Assembly (NCBI RefSeq): GCF_017497975.1
Contig: NZ_JAGDEL010000027.1
Location: 1-64,000 of the forward strand
DNA from: Metabacillus bambusae
GTDB lineage: Bacteria; Bacillota; Bacilli; Bacillales; Bacillaceae
Direction: 5' to 3'
Length of the DNA: 64,000 nucleotides
Shown in pieces: positions 54,823 to 62,971 of this stretch; the first letter of the stretch is position 1; every line of letters starts with the position of its first letter. Position numbers and translations under genes: made by a program. Below the pieces are notes generated by a model. That model made no database searches, was not told where the DNA came from, and worked only from the letters and a program-made list of their open reading frames with translations.

Positions 54823-54867
54823 GTTATTTGACAAAAATCAACAGAATTCGGGTGGTGACAGGCACCC
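54823..54867. repeat. TTCGGGTGGTGACAGGCACC repeat, copy 3
   Basis: Same core as copies 1 and 2, preceded by TTATTTGACAAAAATCAACAG, but without the ACAGCCC hairpin. Confidence 0.8.
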
Positions 54868-54873
54868 GAATTC
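54844..54873. terminator. Hairpin terminator shared by convergent genes
   Basis: GAATTCGGGTG and CACCCGAATTC form a perfect 11-base stem built from the repeat core. On the minus strand it is followed by TTGATTTTTGT, fitting the end of the MocR gene. It may also serve the GH105 gene on the plus strand. Confidence 0.7.
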
Positions 54874-56279
54874 TAAAGCGTATCAGCAACATCCACAAAC
54901 CGTCTTACCCCTTCCCTTAATTGCTTTTCATTCACATAAGAATAACTCAAACGAATCCAAGATGATAATTCGTTTAATGGATCACAAAGCTGGCCTGGCA
55001 CAAAGGAAATAGATTGCTGAATACTTTTCGTTAATAATAATTCAGATGAAAGGTGATCAGGTAGCTTAACCCATAAATTCAGCCCACCATGTGGACTGGT
55101 CCATTGCCAATTCGTTACTGCTAGCTCCTCCTCCATGATTTCCTTGCGAATCTGTAGAGCGATCCGAAGTTTCTCCAAGTGTTGCTGCATTCTTAGTGAT
55201 GAAAAGTAATGTAGAAAAATCTTTTGATTGAGAAGTGGTGAGCCATTATCAGCTAACGATTTCATCGAGAGTAGTGATTTCATTACTGACGGTTGACATA
55301 TAACCGTCGCAATTCTCAAGCCAGGTGAGATATATTTGCAAAAGCTTCGGATATAAATAACTGTCCCAACCGTATCATATGTATAGATTGGAGGTGGCGG
55401 CGCCTCTTTAAAATAGATATCATGATAAGCATCATCCTCAATTAATAGACAGCGATATTGTTCTGCCAATTCTACTAATTTTTTGCGCTGATCGGCTGGT
55501 ACTGTATAGCCGGTTGGGTTATGGAATGTAGGATTGAGATAAAAGAGACGTGGTTTATATCGTTTCATATAGGATTCAACCTGCTCTAAATCATACCCAT
55601 CTGGGTGAATATCTACTGTTATTATATTAGCTCCTTGTGCTCTGAAAATATCAATGGCAGCACTATAGCTTGGTCGTTCAAATAGAACTGTGTCTCTTGG
55701 CTTAATGAAAGCTTGAGAGAGTAAATGAATTGCTTGTTGTGAACCAGAAGTGATTAACAGATCATCTGGATGGAGGTGTGTTTTATATTGGTTGATAAAA
55801 TAATGAGTAAGTGATTCTCGTAGCTCTTCATCACCCTGCACAGTTGAGTATGTGGCAAGCACCTTTGGATAAAGGTCAAACACTTTTTTCACGTAATCTG
55901 AAAAATAGTGATTAGGCAATAGATTTGGATCAATTAACGCCTGTGAAAAGTGATAGGAGACTGGTGCTTGATGAATGTCAGATAAATGATTTTTTTGTAC
56001 ATGTGCGGAAACAATTTGAATGTCTCCAAGATCATTGTTTTCCTTCATACCTGTTTGTACGTAATAGCCTGATTTGTCCTTTACATAAACTTTTCCATCT
56101 TGCTTCAGCAATTTATAAGCCTTTAATACGGTTAATCGATGGACATTCATATCAGCTGCTAATTGACGGACAGAGGGAAGCTTGTCATGCTCATTCCATT
56201 CTTTACGTTCAATTCGGTGCATGACATAATCATATACTTGCTTAAAAAGATAATCTTCATTTTGAATCGCTTTGCTCAA
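54873..56279 (-). CDS. MocR-type regulator (GntR helix-turn-helix plus aminotransferase fold)
   Basis: The 468-residue protein has an N-terminal GntR winged helix (KLPSVRQLAADMNVHRLTVLKAYKLL, about 33-58) and a fold-type-I aminotransferase domain with PLP residues N250 (NPTFHNPTGY), D283/Y285 (EDDAY) and the Schiff-base lysine K315 (SFCKYISPGLR). MocR proteins bind PLP and an amino-acid or amine effector. It is divergent from an EamA exporter gene, a common pairing that suggests control of export of an amino-acid-like compound. Candidate operator repeats lie in the shared region. Confidence 0.93.
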   Translation of the reverse strand: MSKAIQNEDYLFKQVYDYVMHRIERKEWNEHDKLPSVRQLAADMNVHRLTVLKAYKLLKQDGKVYVKDKSGYYVQTGMKENNDLGDIQIVSAHVQKNHLSDIHQAPVSYHFSQALIDPNLLPNHYFSDYVKKVFDLYPKVLATYSTVQGDEELRESLTHYFINQYKTHLHPDDLLITSGSQQAIHLLSQAFIKPRDTVLFERPSYSAAIDIFRAQGANIITVDIHPDGYDLEQVESYMKRYKPRLFYLNPTFHNPTGYTVPADQRKKLVELAEQYRCLLIEDDAYHDIYFKEAPPPPIYTYDTVGTVIYIRSFCKYISPGLRIATVICQPSVMKSLLSMKSLADNGSPLLNQKIFLHYFSSLRMQQHLEKLRIALQIRKEIMEEELAVTNWQWTSPHGGLNLWVKLPDHLSSELLLTKSIQQSISFVPGQLCDPLNELSSWIRLSYSYVNEKQLREGVRRFVDVADTL

Positions 56280-56322
56280 ATCGACTCCCCCTATTCAAAA
56301 CGATTGTACCACGATCCTGACT

Positions 56323-56365
56323 AATCTGTTCTGCTTTTTCCAATCTGTTCTAGTGACTACAGATT
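56323..56365. promoter_or_regulatory. MocR operator candidate: two direct repeats and one inverted half
   Basis: AATCTGTTCT occurs at 56323-56332 and 56342-56351 (19 bases apart), and the inverted half ACAGATT lies at 56359-56365, between the divergent MocR and EamA genes. Direct repeats about two turns apart are typical for MocR-family regulators such as GabR and PdxR. Confidence 0.65.
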
Positions 56366-56391
56366 ATGATGGAAAAAAAGGAGGAGTTTAG

Positions 56392-57315
56392 ATGGTCATC
56401 ATTCATTACATTCTCATGTGTTTGATTTTTGGTACAACATTTTTAGCAATAAAGATTGGTGTAGATGCAGGAGTACCCCCATTTTTATCAGCTGGATTAC
56501 GCTTTTTTATTGCTGGGCTGTTGCTATTTAGCTTTATGATTTGGAGAAAAAAAACGACAATAAGATTATTCTTCCGTAAAGAAATGTTTTTGACAGGAGT
56601 TGGCTTAACTTTCGGGACGTTTGCCACATTATACTTGGCAGAGCAATACGTAACATCAGGAATTGCCGCTGTCTTATCTGCAACAGGTCCAATGATGATT
56701 ATCATCATTCAGATAATCGTATTGAAGCAAAAAGCAAATCGGACATCATTCATCGGTTGTGTGATCGGTGTCATAGGTGTCATGTTATTAATCTTACCAA
56801 GTTTTTCAATTGAGATTAGCTCATACTGGCTGATTGGTTGCTTCGCTATTATTATCGGTGAAATCTTTTACGCATCTGGGTCAATTTATACAAAGCATGT
56901 CATTAAAAAATTTGAAACCACATCACCAATTGCCCTAAATGCAGCGCAAATGATGCATGGTGGGATTCTATTAATTTTGTTATCCTTTTGTACCGAGAAC
57001 ATTCAACTAGCTACAGTTTTTAGTGCAGCTTCTATAGGCTCACTATTTTATTTAATTGTCGTCGGTTCAATGGTTGGCCACAGCCTTTATTATTGGCTTG
57101 TTTCACAGACAAACCCGGTTTTTCCATCAACCTGGCTGTATATCTCACCACTAATTGCTGTTGGACTTGGAGTCGTCTTCTATCATGAATATTTTTCATG
57201 GCTAACAGGAATAGGAGCCTTAACAATCATTACTGGAACGATTCTCGTTAATTTTGAAACATTGCGGGGGCTATTTTTGAAAAAGAGAGTGATACTTGCT
57301 GATGTTGAGAACTAA
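56392..57315 (+). CDS. EamA/DMT-family exporter
   Basis: The 307-residue protein has ten transmembrane segments, starting LMCLIFGTTFLAIKIGVDAGVPPFLSAGLRFF, typical of EamA exporters. AAAAGGAGG precedes the ATG. The divergent MocR gene suggests regulated export of an amino acid or related compound. Confidence 0.9.
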   Translation: MVIIHYILMCLIFGTTFLAIKIGVDAGVPPFLSAGLRFFIAGLLLFSFMIWRKKTTIRLFFRKEMFLTGVGLTFGTFATLYLAEQYVTSGIAAVLSATGPMMIIIIQIIVLKQKANRTSFIGCVIGVIGVMLLILPSFSIEISSYWLIGCFAIIIGEIFYASGSIYTKHVIKKFETTSPIALNAAQMMHGGILLILLSFCTENIQLATVFSAASIGSLFYLIVVGSMVGHSLYYWLVSQTNPVFPSTWLYISPLIAVGLGVVFYHEYFSWLTGIGALTIITGTILVNFETLRGLFLKKRVILADVEN

Positions 57316-57536
57316 CGAATAAAATTATTTTAAATATATTCAGGAGGAACCACTAGAACTATAGATACTGAAATATTAATAACAGGATTGTTTTCCTAAG
57401 AAATAGAACATTAAATTGAATCTCTATTTTCAATGCAAAAGTGGATGAATTTGAAATGTTTATAAATTTATTTAGGTATTATTGAATTAATGTGTTATGC
57501 TGTACCTAACCATTTAACACTTGTAGCATGTTGTCT

Positions 57537-57568
57537 ACCCTCACTTATTAATAAGTGGGGGTTTTTTA
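57537..57568 (+). terminator. Orphan rho-independent terminator
   Basis: CCCTCACTTAT and ATAAGTGGGGG pair around a short loop, followed by six Ts. It lies 220 bases beyond the EamA stop. A weak extended -10 (TGTGTTATGCT, about 57491-57501) is upstream. It could end the EamA transcript or a short RNA. The rest of 57316-57628 shows nothing coding. Confidence 0.7.
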
Positions 57569-57589
57569 TGTTTTTTTATTTTTTTTCGC

Positions 57590-57622
57590 AAAATAAAAAA
57601 GGACTCTATAATAGAGTCCTTC
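57590..57622 (-). terminator. Terminator of the cold-shock gene
   Basis: AAGGACTCTAT and ATAGAGTCCTT form a perfect 11-base stem followed, on the minus strand, by TTTTTTATTTT. Confidence 0.92.
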
Positions 57623-57628
57623 CCGAAA

Positions 57629-57829
57629 TTACGCTTTGTTTACGTTAGTAGCTTGAAGTCCACGTTGACCTTGTTCTGTGTCAAATGTAACTTTTTGGCC
57701 TTCATCTAATGATTTAAATCCTTCGCCTTGGATAGCTGAGAAATGTACGAATACATCGTCTCCACCTTCAACTTCGATGAAACCGAAACCTTTTTCTGCG
57801 TTAAACCATTTTACTGTACCTTGTTGCAT
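57629..57829 (-). CDS. Cold-shock protein, Csp family
   Basis: The 66-residue protein has RNP1 KGFGFIEV and RNP2 VFVHFSAI, with the standard GTVKWFN start. It is a single-stranded RNA/DNA chaperone very close to Bacillus CspB/CspD; which paralogue cannot be decided. AGGAGGAAAC lies before the ATG at 57829; in-frame codons further upstream are part of the leader. The approximately 360-base stretch 57830-58189 contains only its 5' leader and the promoter region of the ribA-like gene. Confidence 0.96.
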   Translation of the reverse strand: MQQGTVKWFNAEKGFGFIEVEGGDDVFVHFSAIQGEGFKSLDEGQKVTFDTEQGQRGLQATNVNKA

Positions 57830-58189
57830 GTTTGTTTCCTCCTGTGTGGATTTAATCCACGTTTTATTACTATAGTTGCTCAATTAGATATCAAAGGCGA
57901 AAAGTTTAAACACTTATTCTATCCTTACAGACCGAACAAAAATAATTCTTCTTTAGATTAACAGATAAATTTTGGAAAAGCAAATAGAAATTAGTAGTAA
58001 ATAATATATTTGCTTTATTTTTCTTTTATTACTAGCGTTTAAACTGGTTCTCCTTAGCGTTCATTTCTTAATGACTCCGTTTTATTGCTTAGATTCACAA
58101 CATAATAAATGGGATACAATAACCGTACAACAGTAAAATGCGTTCAGAAATTAAAAAGTCAAATCGAGAAGTATCAGGAGGAAAACGAC

Positions 58190-58951
58190 ATGCGAAATGA
58201 AAATGTGGCATTACGATTAGAAGATAAAATTAATGTCATTAAAAGTGGTGAGAAATCCATTTATTTAGTTGGGCCTATAAAATTACCCGTTAACTTAAAT
58301 GGAGAAACAACGATATTCCAATGGTATTGCTGGTTGCGTTGTGAGAATATGGCCGGGCATTTTTGTGATGATGGCTCTTATAATACGGAAAGTATCATTG
58401 AAACATTAGCATCTTCTAATTTAGCGGAAATGCAGCAATCAAGTGTATTGGTGTATGGTGATTTTCAAGCTTCCACCAATGCCCTTATCCGAATGCACAG
58501 CATTTGCCATACAGGCGATATCTTTGGCAGTAAGCGCTGTGATTGTGGATTTCAATTAAAACAAGCAATGAAAATGATTGCCGATCACGGTTCAGGTGCT
58601 TTATTTTATTTAGCAAATCACGAAGGAAGAGGAATCGGATTATTCAGTAAAGCCATGGCATATGTGCTGCAAGAACAAGGTTTGGATACGGTAGAAGCGA
58701 ATTTGGAGCTTGGATTTGTGGATGATGCACGGAACTATGATGATGCCATTCAAGTGTTAAAAACATTGCGTTCAGATCCAGTAACACTTATTACTAATAA
58801 TCCAAGAAAACTAGAAGCTCTTCAGGAGTCTGGTGCCAATGTTGCAGGCAGAGTTCAGTTATGGGGAGATAAATCTGAGTTTAATGAAAAATACTTAGAA
58901 ACAAAAGTTGTTCGTTCCGGTCATTTAAAAGGAGGTTGTCCAGATGAGTGA
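58190..58951 (+). CDS. ribA: GTP cyclohydrolase II-like protein (RibA homologue), N-terminally extended
   Basis: The 253-residue protein has the GTP cyclohydrolase II zinc site (C106, C117 and C119 in SICHTGDIFGSKRCDCGFQL) and the NHEGRGIGL, DTVEANLELGF and TNNPRKLEAL motifs. The usual E before the first zinc cysteine is replaced by I, and an N-terminal segment of about 85 residues precedes the catalytic core; typical RibA is about 200. GTP opening to the riboflavin precursor is likely, but no other rib genes are near, so a different role is possible. CAGGAGG fixes the ATG at 58190. Confidence 0.85.
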   Translation: MRNENVALRLEDKINVIKSGEKSIYLVGPIKLPVNLNGETTIFQWYCWLRCENMAGHFCDDGSYNTESIIETLASSNLAEMQQSSVLVYGDFQASTNALIRMHSICHTGDIFGSKRCDCGFQLKQAMKMIADHGSGALFYLANHEGRGIGLFSKAMAYVLQEQGLDTVEANLELGFVDDARNYDDAIQVLKTLRSDPVTLITNNPRKLEALQESGANVAGRVQLWGDKSEFNEKYLETKVVRSGHLKGGCPDE

Positions 58952-58957
58952 CCAAAA

Positions 58958-58992
58958 AAAGATCAAGGGTTTATGTACCCTTGATCTCTTCG
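58958..58992 (+). terminator. Hairpin terminator after the ribA-like gene
   Basis: AGATCAAGGGT and ACCCTTGATCT form a perfect stem with a 6-base loop. A short T-stretch follows (CTTCG, then CTCTTTTATCC), so termination may be imperfect. Confidence 0.6.
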
Positions 58993-59063
58993 TAGACACT
59001 CTTTTATCCCAACGGATAGTAAAACCCTCACTGATTGAAGTATCGCCTTATGAAAATAGAGCA

Positions 59064-59357
59064 TCAAAGCTCCCAAGCAGGAAAGTCATTCTCCTTCTTT
59101 TTCTCATAATCCTTCATCCTAGAGTATGAATTTGCTAGCTTTAACAGGATAAATCCTTGAGGGTGAGATGTTTCTACATGACCATTTAATTCTTGAATTT
59201 TAATAATGGCGAACATGTTTGCTGCTTTTGCTAGATTTTCAATCGTGTCCATTAATTCTGGATTATCTGTGTAATTAGATTTGGCTATTGAGTAAATATA
59301 ATCAAGTTTATTACTAATAAGTTTAAGTGTTTCGATATCAAACGGTTCTTTTGTCAT
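59064..59357 (-). CDS. Hypothetical protein
   Basis: The 97-residue acidic-basic helical protein (FDIETLKLISNKLDYIYSIA, then KAANMFAIIKIQELNGHVE) has no signal peptide or membrane segment, and I do not recognise its family. AAGGAGTGG lies 6-7 bases before the ATG at 59357, which supports it as a real gene. It is alone in its orientation. Confidence 0.6.
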   Translation of the reverse strand: MTKEPFDIETLKLISNKLDYIYSIAKSNYTDNPELMDTIENLAKAANMFAIIKIQELNGHVETSHPQGFILLKLANSYSRMKDYEKKKENDFPAWEL

Positions 59358-59616
59358 ACTATTCCACTCCTTATTCATAAGCATATGGCATTAAGGATAA
59401 AGTGGAACTGAAACATGAATTTTTTAATTTTAAAATTTTTCTCGTAAACGATTTGAAGAGAAAGAAGATTGATGGAAAAATTAGCTTTTAATTGTTATGG
59501 GAAAATAAACGAATATTTTGGTTTGGTAAAATTTTACTAAAATTAAAGAAGAAATTATTTGCACGATTTATCAAGTGAAAAACGTAACATACAATTTAAA
59601 GTGAAGGAATAGCACA

Positions 59617-59754
59617 TTAATTTTGTTTATGGTTTGATGCAGGGTTTTTATTAGGCTTAGGTAATAAATTCTTTAATTTATTTTTCAAATAATCCTTAAT
59701 CATGTCACGCTTACGTTTTTGCCTCTTATCACGATTTTTCAAATAAGTCACCAT
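59617..59754 (-). CDS. Small lysine/arginine-rich protein, candidate
   Basis: A 45-codon frame (ATG 59754, or TTG 59742 preceded by AAGGATGG) encodes LKNRDKRQKRKRDMIKDYLK and ends KPNKNPASNHKQN. It is strongly basic in its first half and proline/asparagine-rich at the end. No family recognised. The rest of 59358-60095 holds no other coding stretch, only the Pho-box-like repeats. Confidence 0.4.
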   Translation of the reverse strand: MVTYLKNRDKRQKRKRDMIKDYLKNKLKNLLPKPNKNPASNHKQN

Positions 59755-59981
59755 CCTTAGAACAAGTTTAACTGATTCTTTTATTATAACTCTAATTAGT
59801 CTAATTATCTAATTAGTCAAAATGTGAAGTTTCGATCCTGTAAATTGACCTTCAATACAGAAAGAGAAAAATTGATCAGACTATCATATTGAGCATTTTT
59901 TAACCTATCTAGTAGAAGTTAAAAAGGCGTTTAGCTTATTCACTTAGTGTGTGAATAAATACATAGGATAAAAGGATTGAG

Positions 59982-60020
59982 TTAACATTTATGTAACATA
60001 ACTTAAACTCCCTTTTTACA
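59982..60020 (+). promoter_or_regulatory. Pho-box-like repeats upstream of the EEP gene
   Basis: TTAACA (59982-59987), GTAACA (59993-59998), TTAAAC (60003-60008) and TTTACA (60015-60020) are spaced by 5, 4 and 6 bases. This fits the Bacillus PhoP pattern of TTAACA-like repeats about 11 bases apart. Confidence 0.6.
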
Positions 60021-60095
60021 TTAAAGTAATAGAGACTACTCATTCATTTGCTATTCTCCTATATAGAACTACTATAATTGGAGGAGATTATTGTA

Positions 60096-60986
60096 ATGGT
60101 TAATAGGAAGAAAATTAGTAGAAAAAGAAGTATTCGAAAAGGATTATTCATCTTCTTAATTGCATGTTTGATTATGTATCTTACAGATTTGGGAAACAAA
60201 ACGTTTGCTCAAGAAATCAATTTAGAACGTGGTCAATCTGTTAACTTAAAGGTGATGTCTTATAACATTCATCATGCCGAAGGAGTAGACGGTGTTTTAG
60301 ACTTAGAACGAATAGCGACAATTATTGAGGATTCAAATGCTCATATTATTGGCTTACAAGAGGTGGACAACCATTGGTCTGACCGTAGCGATTTTCAAGA
60401 TCAGGCAAAATGGCTTGCAGAACACCTTGGAATGTTTTATACATATGCAGCAAACCTTGACCATGATCCTTTATCAGATGGCGATCACCGTCGTCAATAT
60501 GGAACAGCGATTTTAAGCGAATACCCTATCATAAAGTCTGAAAATCATTTCCTATCGAAAATTGGAAATACTGAACAGCGTGGTCTGCTGGATGTAACCA
60601 TTAATGTAAAAGGAAATAACGTGCATTTCTATAACACGCACCTAGCATTAACATCTGCAGAACGAGAGATTCAAATCAAGGAGATCATCGAAATAGCTAA
60701 CCAGTCAAATGGACCAAAAGTGATTGTAGGTGACTTAAATGCTACTCCGGAAAGTAGCGAAATGAAACCAATGTATTCTATTTATCATGATGTTTTTTTG
60801 GAACAAACTGATGCCAACACGTATCCTGTAGAAAATCCTTCAAAGAGAATTGATTATATTTTTACATCAGACGACATTGAAACAGTACATACAGAAGTGA
60901 TTGAAACCTTTGCTTCCGATCATCTTCCAATCACTGCTGAGGTCGTATTGGACCGTGAAGAACCATATTTTAATGGAAATAAGTAA
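60096..60986 (+). CDS. Secreted or membrane-anchored endonuclease/exonuclease/phosphatase (EEP) family protein
   Basis: The 296-residue protein has a positively charged N-terminus and a hydrophobic stretch (GLFIFLIACLIMYLTDL) that serves as signal peptide or anchor. The EEP metal-hydrolase core follows: VMSYNIHHAEG, IIGLQEVDN, YGTAILSEYPI, NTHLAL, VGDLNATPES and SDHLPI. It could be a phosphodiesterase or DNase outside the cell. Pho-box-like repeats upstream and the neighbouring GlpQ suggest phosphate scavenging. TTGGAGGAG lies just before the ATG at 60096. Confidence 0.88.
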   Translation: MVNRKKISRKRSIRKGLFIFLIACLIMYLTDLGNKTFAQEINLERGQSVNLKVMSYNIHHAEGVDGVLDLERIATIIEDSNAHIIGLQEVDNHWSDRSDFQDQAKWLAEHLGMFYTYAANLDHDPLSDGDHRRQYGTAILSEYPIIKSENHFLSKIGNTEQRGLLDVTINVKGNNVHFYNTHLALTSAEREIQIKEIIEIANQSNGPKVIVGDLNATPESSEMKPMYSIYHDVFLEQTDANTYPVENPSKRIDYIFTSDDIETVHTEVIETFASDHLPITAEVVLDREEPYFNGNK

Positions 60987-61001
60987 ATTTAATAGTTTAT
61001 T

Positions 61002-61038
61002 AGATCTTATCGAGAGATTTCGGTAGGGTCTTTTTTTC
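61002..61038 (+). terminator. Terminator after the EEP gene
   Basis: AGATCTTATCG pairs with CGGTAGGGTCT through several G-U pairs and is followed by seven Ts. Confidence 0.8.
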
Positions 61039-61192
61039 TCTCTAAATTTCGCTTAGTCCTTGAAATAACTCTCTTGCACCTTTACTTTCTTGTAATCTAT
61101 CATTTTACCAGTCTTTACAATTGCGTAAATGGAAATTAATAATCTAGTGATATTCTTAATGGTAGATTATGAAGAGGATGGAGATGTGTAAA

Positions 61193-62047
61193 TTGAAAAG
61201 TAAATGGATATCAGCTATTGGTGTTCTTGTCATTGGAGTCAGTATTTCTGCAGGTGGAGGAACGGCAATAGCGACGGAAAAACATAAGGAGATTGTCAAT
61301 GTTTCACATCGCGGCGCTTCTGGATATGCTCCTGAGCATACAATTGCTTCCTATGAAATGGGAGAAAAAATGCATGGCGACTATATCGAAATAGATCTGC
61401 AAATGACTAAAGACGGAAAGTTAATCGCTATGCACGATGAGCGGGTTGATCGGACGACAAACGGTACTGGTTTGGTGAAAGATAATACATTAGACCAAAT
61501 CAAGCAGTTGGATGCAGGTAGTTGGTATAATGAGAAATTCCCGCAATACGCAAACTCAGAATATGTAGGATTAAAAGTACCTACTCTTGAAGAGGTTTTT
61601 CAAAGATTTGGGAAAAATAAACATTATTATATTGAAACAAAGTCGCCTGAGGTTTATCCCGGTATGGAAAAAGAACTTTTACGTCTAGTTAATGAATATC
61701 ATATTAACAAGGATACGCTTCTTGTTCAGTCTTTTAGTGCTCTTAGTTTAAAAACAATGAACAATCTTGATCCATCAATTAAGCTTGTTCAATTACTTTC
61801 TTATAAAACAAATGCAGTTGTGACTGATGTTGAAATTGCAGCTATAAAAGAGTACGCAATGGGAGTTGGACCAAACCATACGTATTTAAATGAAGAGTAT
61901 GTACAAAAGGTGGTAAACAGCGGGCTTGAAATACACCCTTATACTGTAAATGACAAAGAAACAATGAATAAGCTGATTAACTGGGGCGTTACAGGGATGT
62001 TTACTAATTTCCCAGATTTGCTTCATGAGGTAAAAAAGGGAAAATAA
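61193..62047 (+). CDS. glpQ: Glycerophosphodiester phosphodiesterase GlpQ, secreted
   Basis: The 284-residue protein has a signal peptide (SKWISAIGVLVIGVSISAGG, ending near ATA) and the GDPD barrel: SHRGASGYAPEHT, DYIEIDLQMTKDG and HDERVDRTTNGTG. It releases glycerol 3-phosphate from glycerophosphodiesters or teichoic acid fragments outside the cell. TTG at 61193 is favoured because AGGATGGAG precedes it by 8 bases and it gives a normal signal peptide; ATG at 61169 is an alternative. It follows the EEP gene in the same direction. Confidence 0.92.
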   Translation: MKSKWISAIGVLVIGVSISAGGGTAIATEKHKEIVNVSHRGASGYAPEHTIASYEMGEKMHGDYIEIDLQMTKDGKLIAMHDERVDRTTNGTGLVKDNTLDQIKQLDAGSWYNEKFPQYANSEYVGLKVPTLEEVFQRFGKNKHYYIETKSPEVYPGMEKELLRLVNEYHINKDTLLVQSFSALSLKTMNNLDPSIKLVQLLSYKTNAVVTDVEIAAIKEYAMGVGPNHTYLNEEYVQKVVNSGLEIHPYTVNDKETMNKLINWGVTGMFTNFPDLLHEVKKGK

Positions 62048-62072
62048 ATATAAAATCAATTTTTTTATAAAT

Positions 62073-62125
62073 AACAAGACCAAACTTAAGTAGAAACACT
62101 CTTGAGTTTAGTCTTGTTGTTTTTG
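62073..62125 (+). terminator. Terminator of glpQ
   Basis: AACAAGACCAAACTTAAG and CTTGAGTTTAGTCTTGTT form an 18-base stem with one mismatch, followed by T-rich sequence. Confidence 0.9.
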
Positions 62126-62232
62126 TTATAAATCGATTCCATTGGTAACTTGAAAATGAGAAATGCAGGTTTAGAAATTCTATTGCTTTAGAGTGCGACA
62201 TAGAGTACGCACACATGTTTCTAAATTGACTA

Positions 62233-62422
62233 CCAACATTAAGTCCTGCGAATATAATGGCAAAAATTAAAGGAGTGACATCTAAAAAGCTGCGTGAAGA
62301 GTTTTCACAACTATAACATTTGCCAAGTTTATGGACATGTTCTTATTTTGATTCGACTGCTGGGAAATGTATCAAGTCAAACAATTAAGCGATATGTTGA
62401 ACAACAAAAGACAAGAGGGTGA
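62233..62422 (+). pseudogene. Remnant of IS200/IS605 transposase TnpA
   Basis: The 3' part of tnpA reads PANIMAKIKGVTSKKLREEF, then a TAA where a lysine is expected, then LWTCSYFDSTAG. A one-base shift follows and it continues SSQTIKRYVEQQKTRG to a TGA. The catalytic part upstream is missing. Confidence 0.8.
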
Positions 62423-62425
62423 ATC

Positions 62426-62713
62426 ATGTCACAGACAATCACCGTAAAAAATTAAATTGAAACCTACAAAAGAACAGGCTTCTATCTTGAATGAAATGAG
62501 TAAAACATATATTTCAACGATTAATAATCTTGTATCTGAAATAGTAAGAGAAAGGAAAAGTACCAAGAAATCAAGTAAGGATATTCCTGTAAACCTGCCG
62601 AGTGCGGTGAAGAACCAAACAATCAAAGACGCTAAAAGTATCTTCAAAAAAGTAAAGAAAAGCAATTATGAAATCGTTCCAGTATTAAAGAAACCTGTGT
62701 GTATTTGGAACAA
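62426..62713 (+). pseudogene. Remnant of TnpB (IS605 OrfB), 5' part
   Basis: ATG at 62426 begins MSQTITVK, but an extra A in the A-run near 62445-62450 shifts the frame into a stop. The following [20 protein letters not shown] up to KKPVCIWN is a standard TnpB N-terminus. It lies 3 bases after the tnpA stop, the usual IS605 gene order. The rest of TnpB, including the catalytic RuvC-like part, is absent. Confidence 0.85.
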
Positions 62714-62852
62714 ATGGTATTTAACACGCGATTCTATTGATGTAGTGATTCCAGGTGCAAAGCGAGCGGAGCAAGTACTAGATAATTTGAAAACACTTAA
62801 TGTTCATTTAACTGATCAAGAAATACATGATATTGCCAGTTTTTTTAAATGA
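62714..62852 (+). pseudogene. 3' remnant of an aldo/keto reductase gene, fused in frame to the TnpB remnant
   Basis: [20 protein letters not shown] to [13 protein letters not shown] is the C-terminal end of an aldo/keto reductase (VIPGAK...AEQV motif). It is joined in frame to TnpB, so the 131-codon open frame at 62457-62852 is a chimera of two dead genes. Confidence 0.8.
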
Positions 62853-62860
62853 ATAATTGG

Positions 62861-62910
62861 AACAAACCAAAGCCGTCTTTAGTATGATGGCTTTGGTTTG
62901 TTATTATTTA
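62861..62910. terminator. Terminator at the end of the aldo/keto reductase remnant
   Basis: AACAAACCAAAGCC and GGCTTTGGTTTGTT form a perfect 14-base stem followed by a T-rich tract. It probably served the reductase gene and may now stop minus-strand transcription too. Confidence 0.8.
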
Positions 62911-62971
62911 TTGGAATAACCTCTGATTCTGTTGGAAATCAATCACTTTTACAAGAATCTATCATACATTT

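Noticed and set aside
58944-59129. Open frame of 61 codons with GGAGG and ATG overlapping the end of the ribA-like gene
   Set aside because: Its first third is the hairpin AGATCAAGGGT/ACCCTTGATCT, and the rest has no protein-like character and runs into the opposite gene's 3' end.
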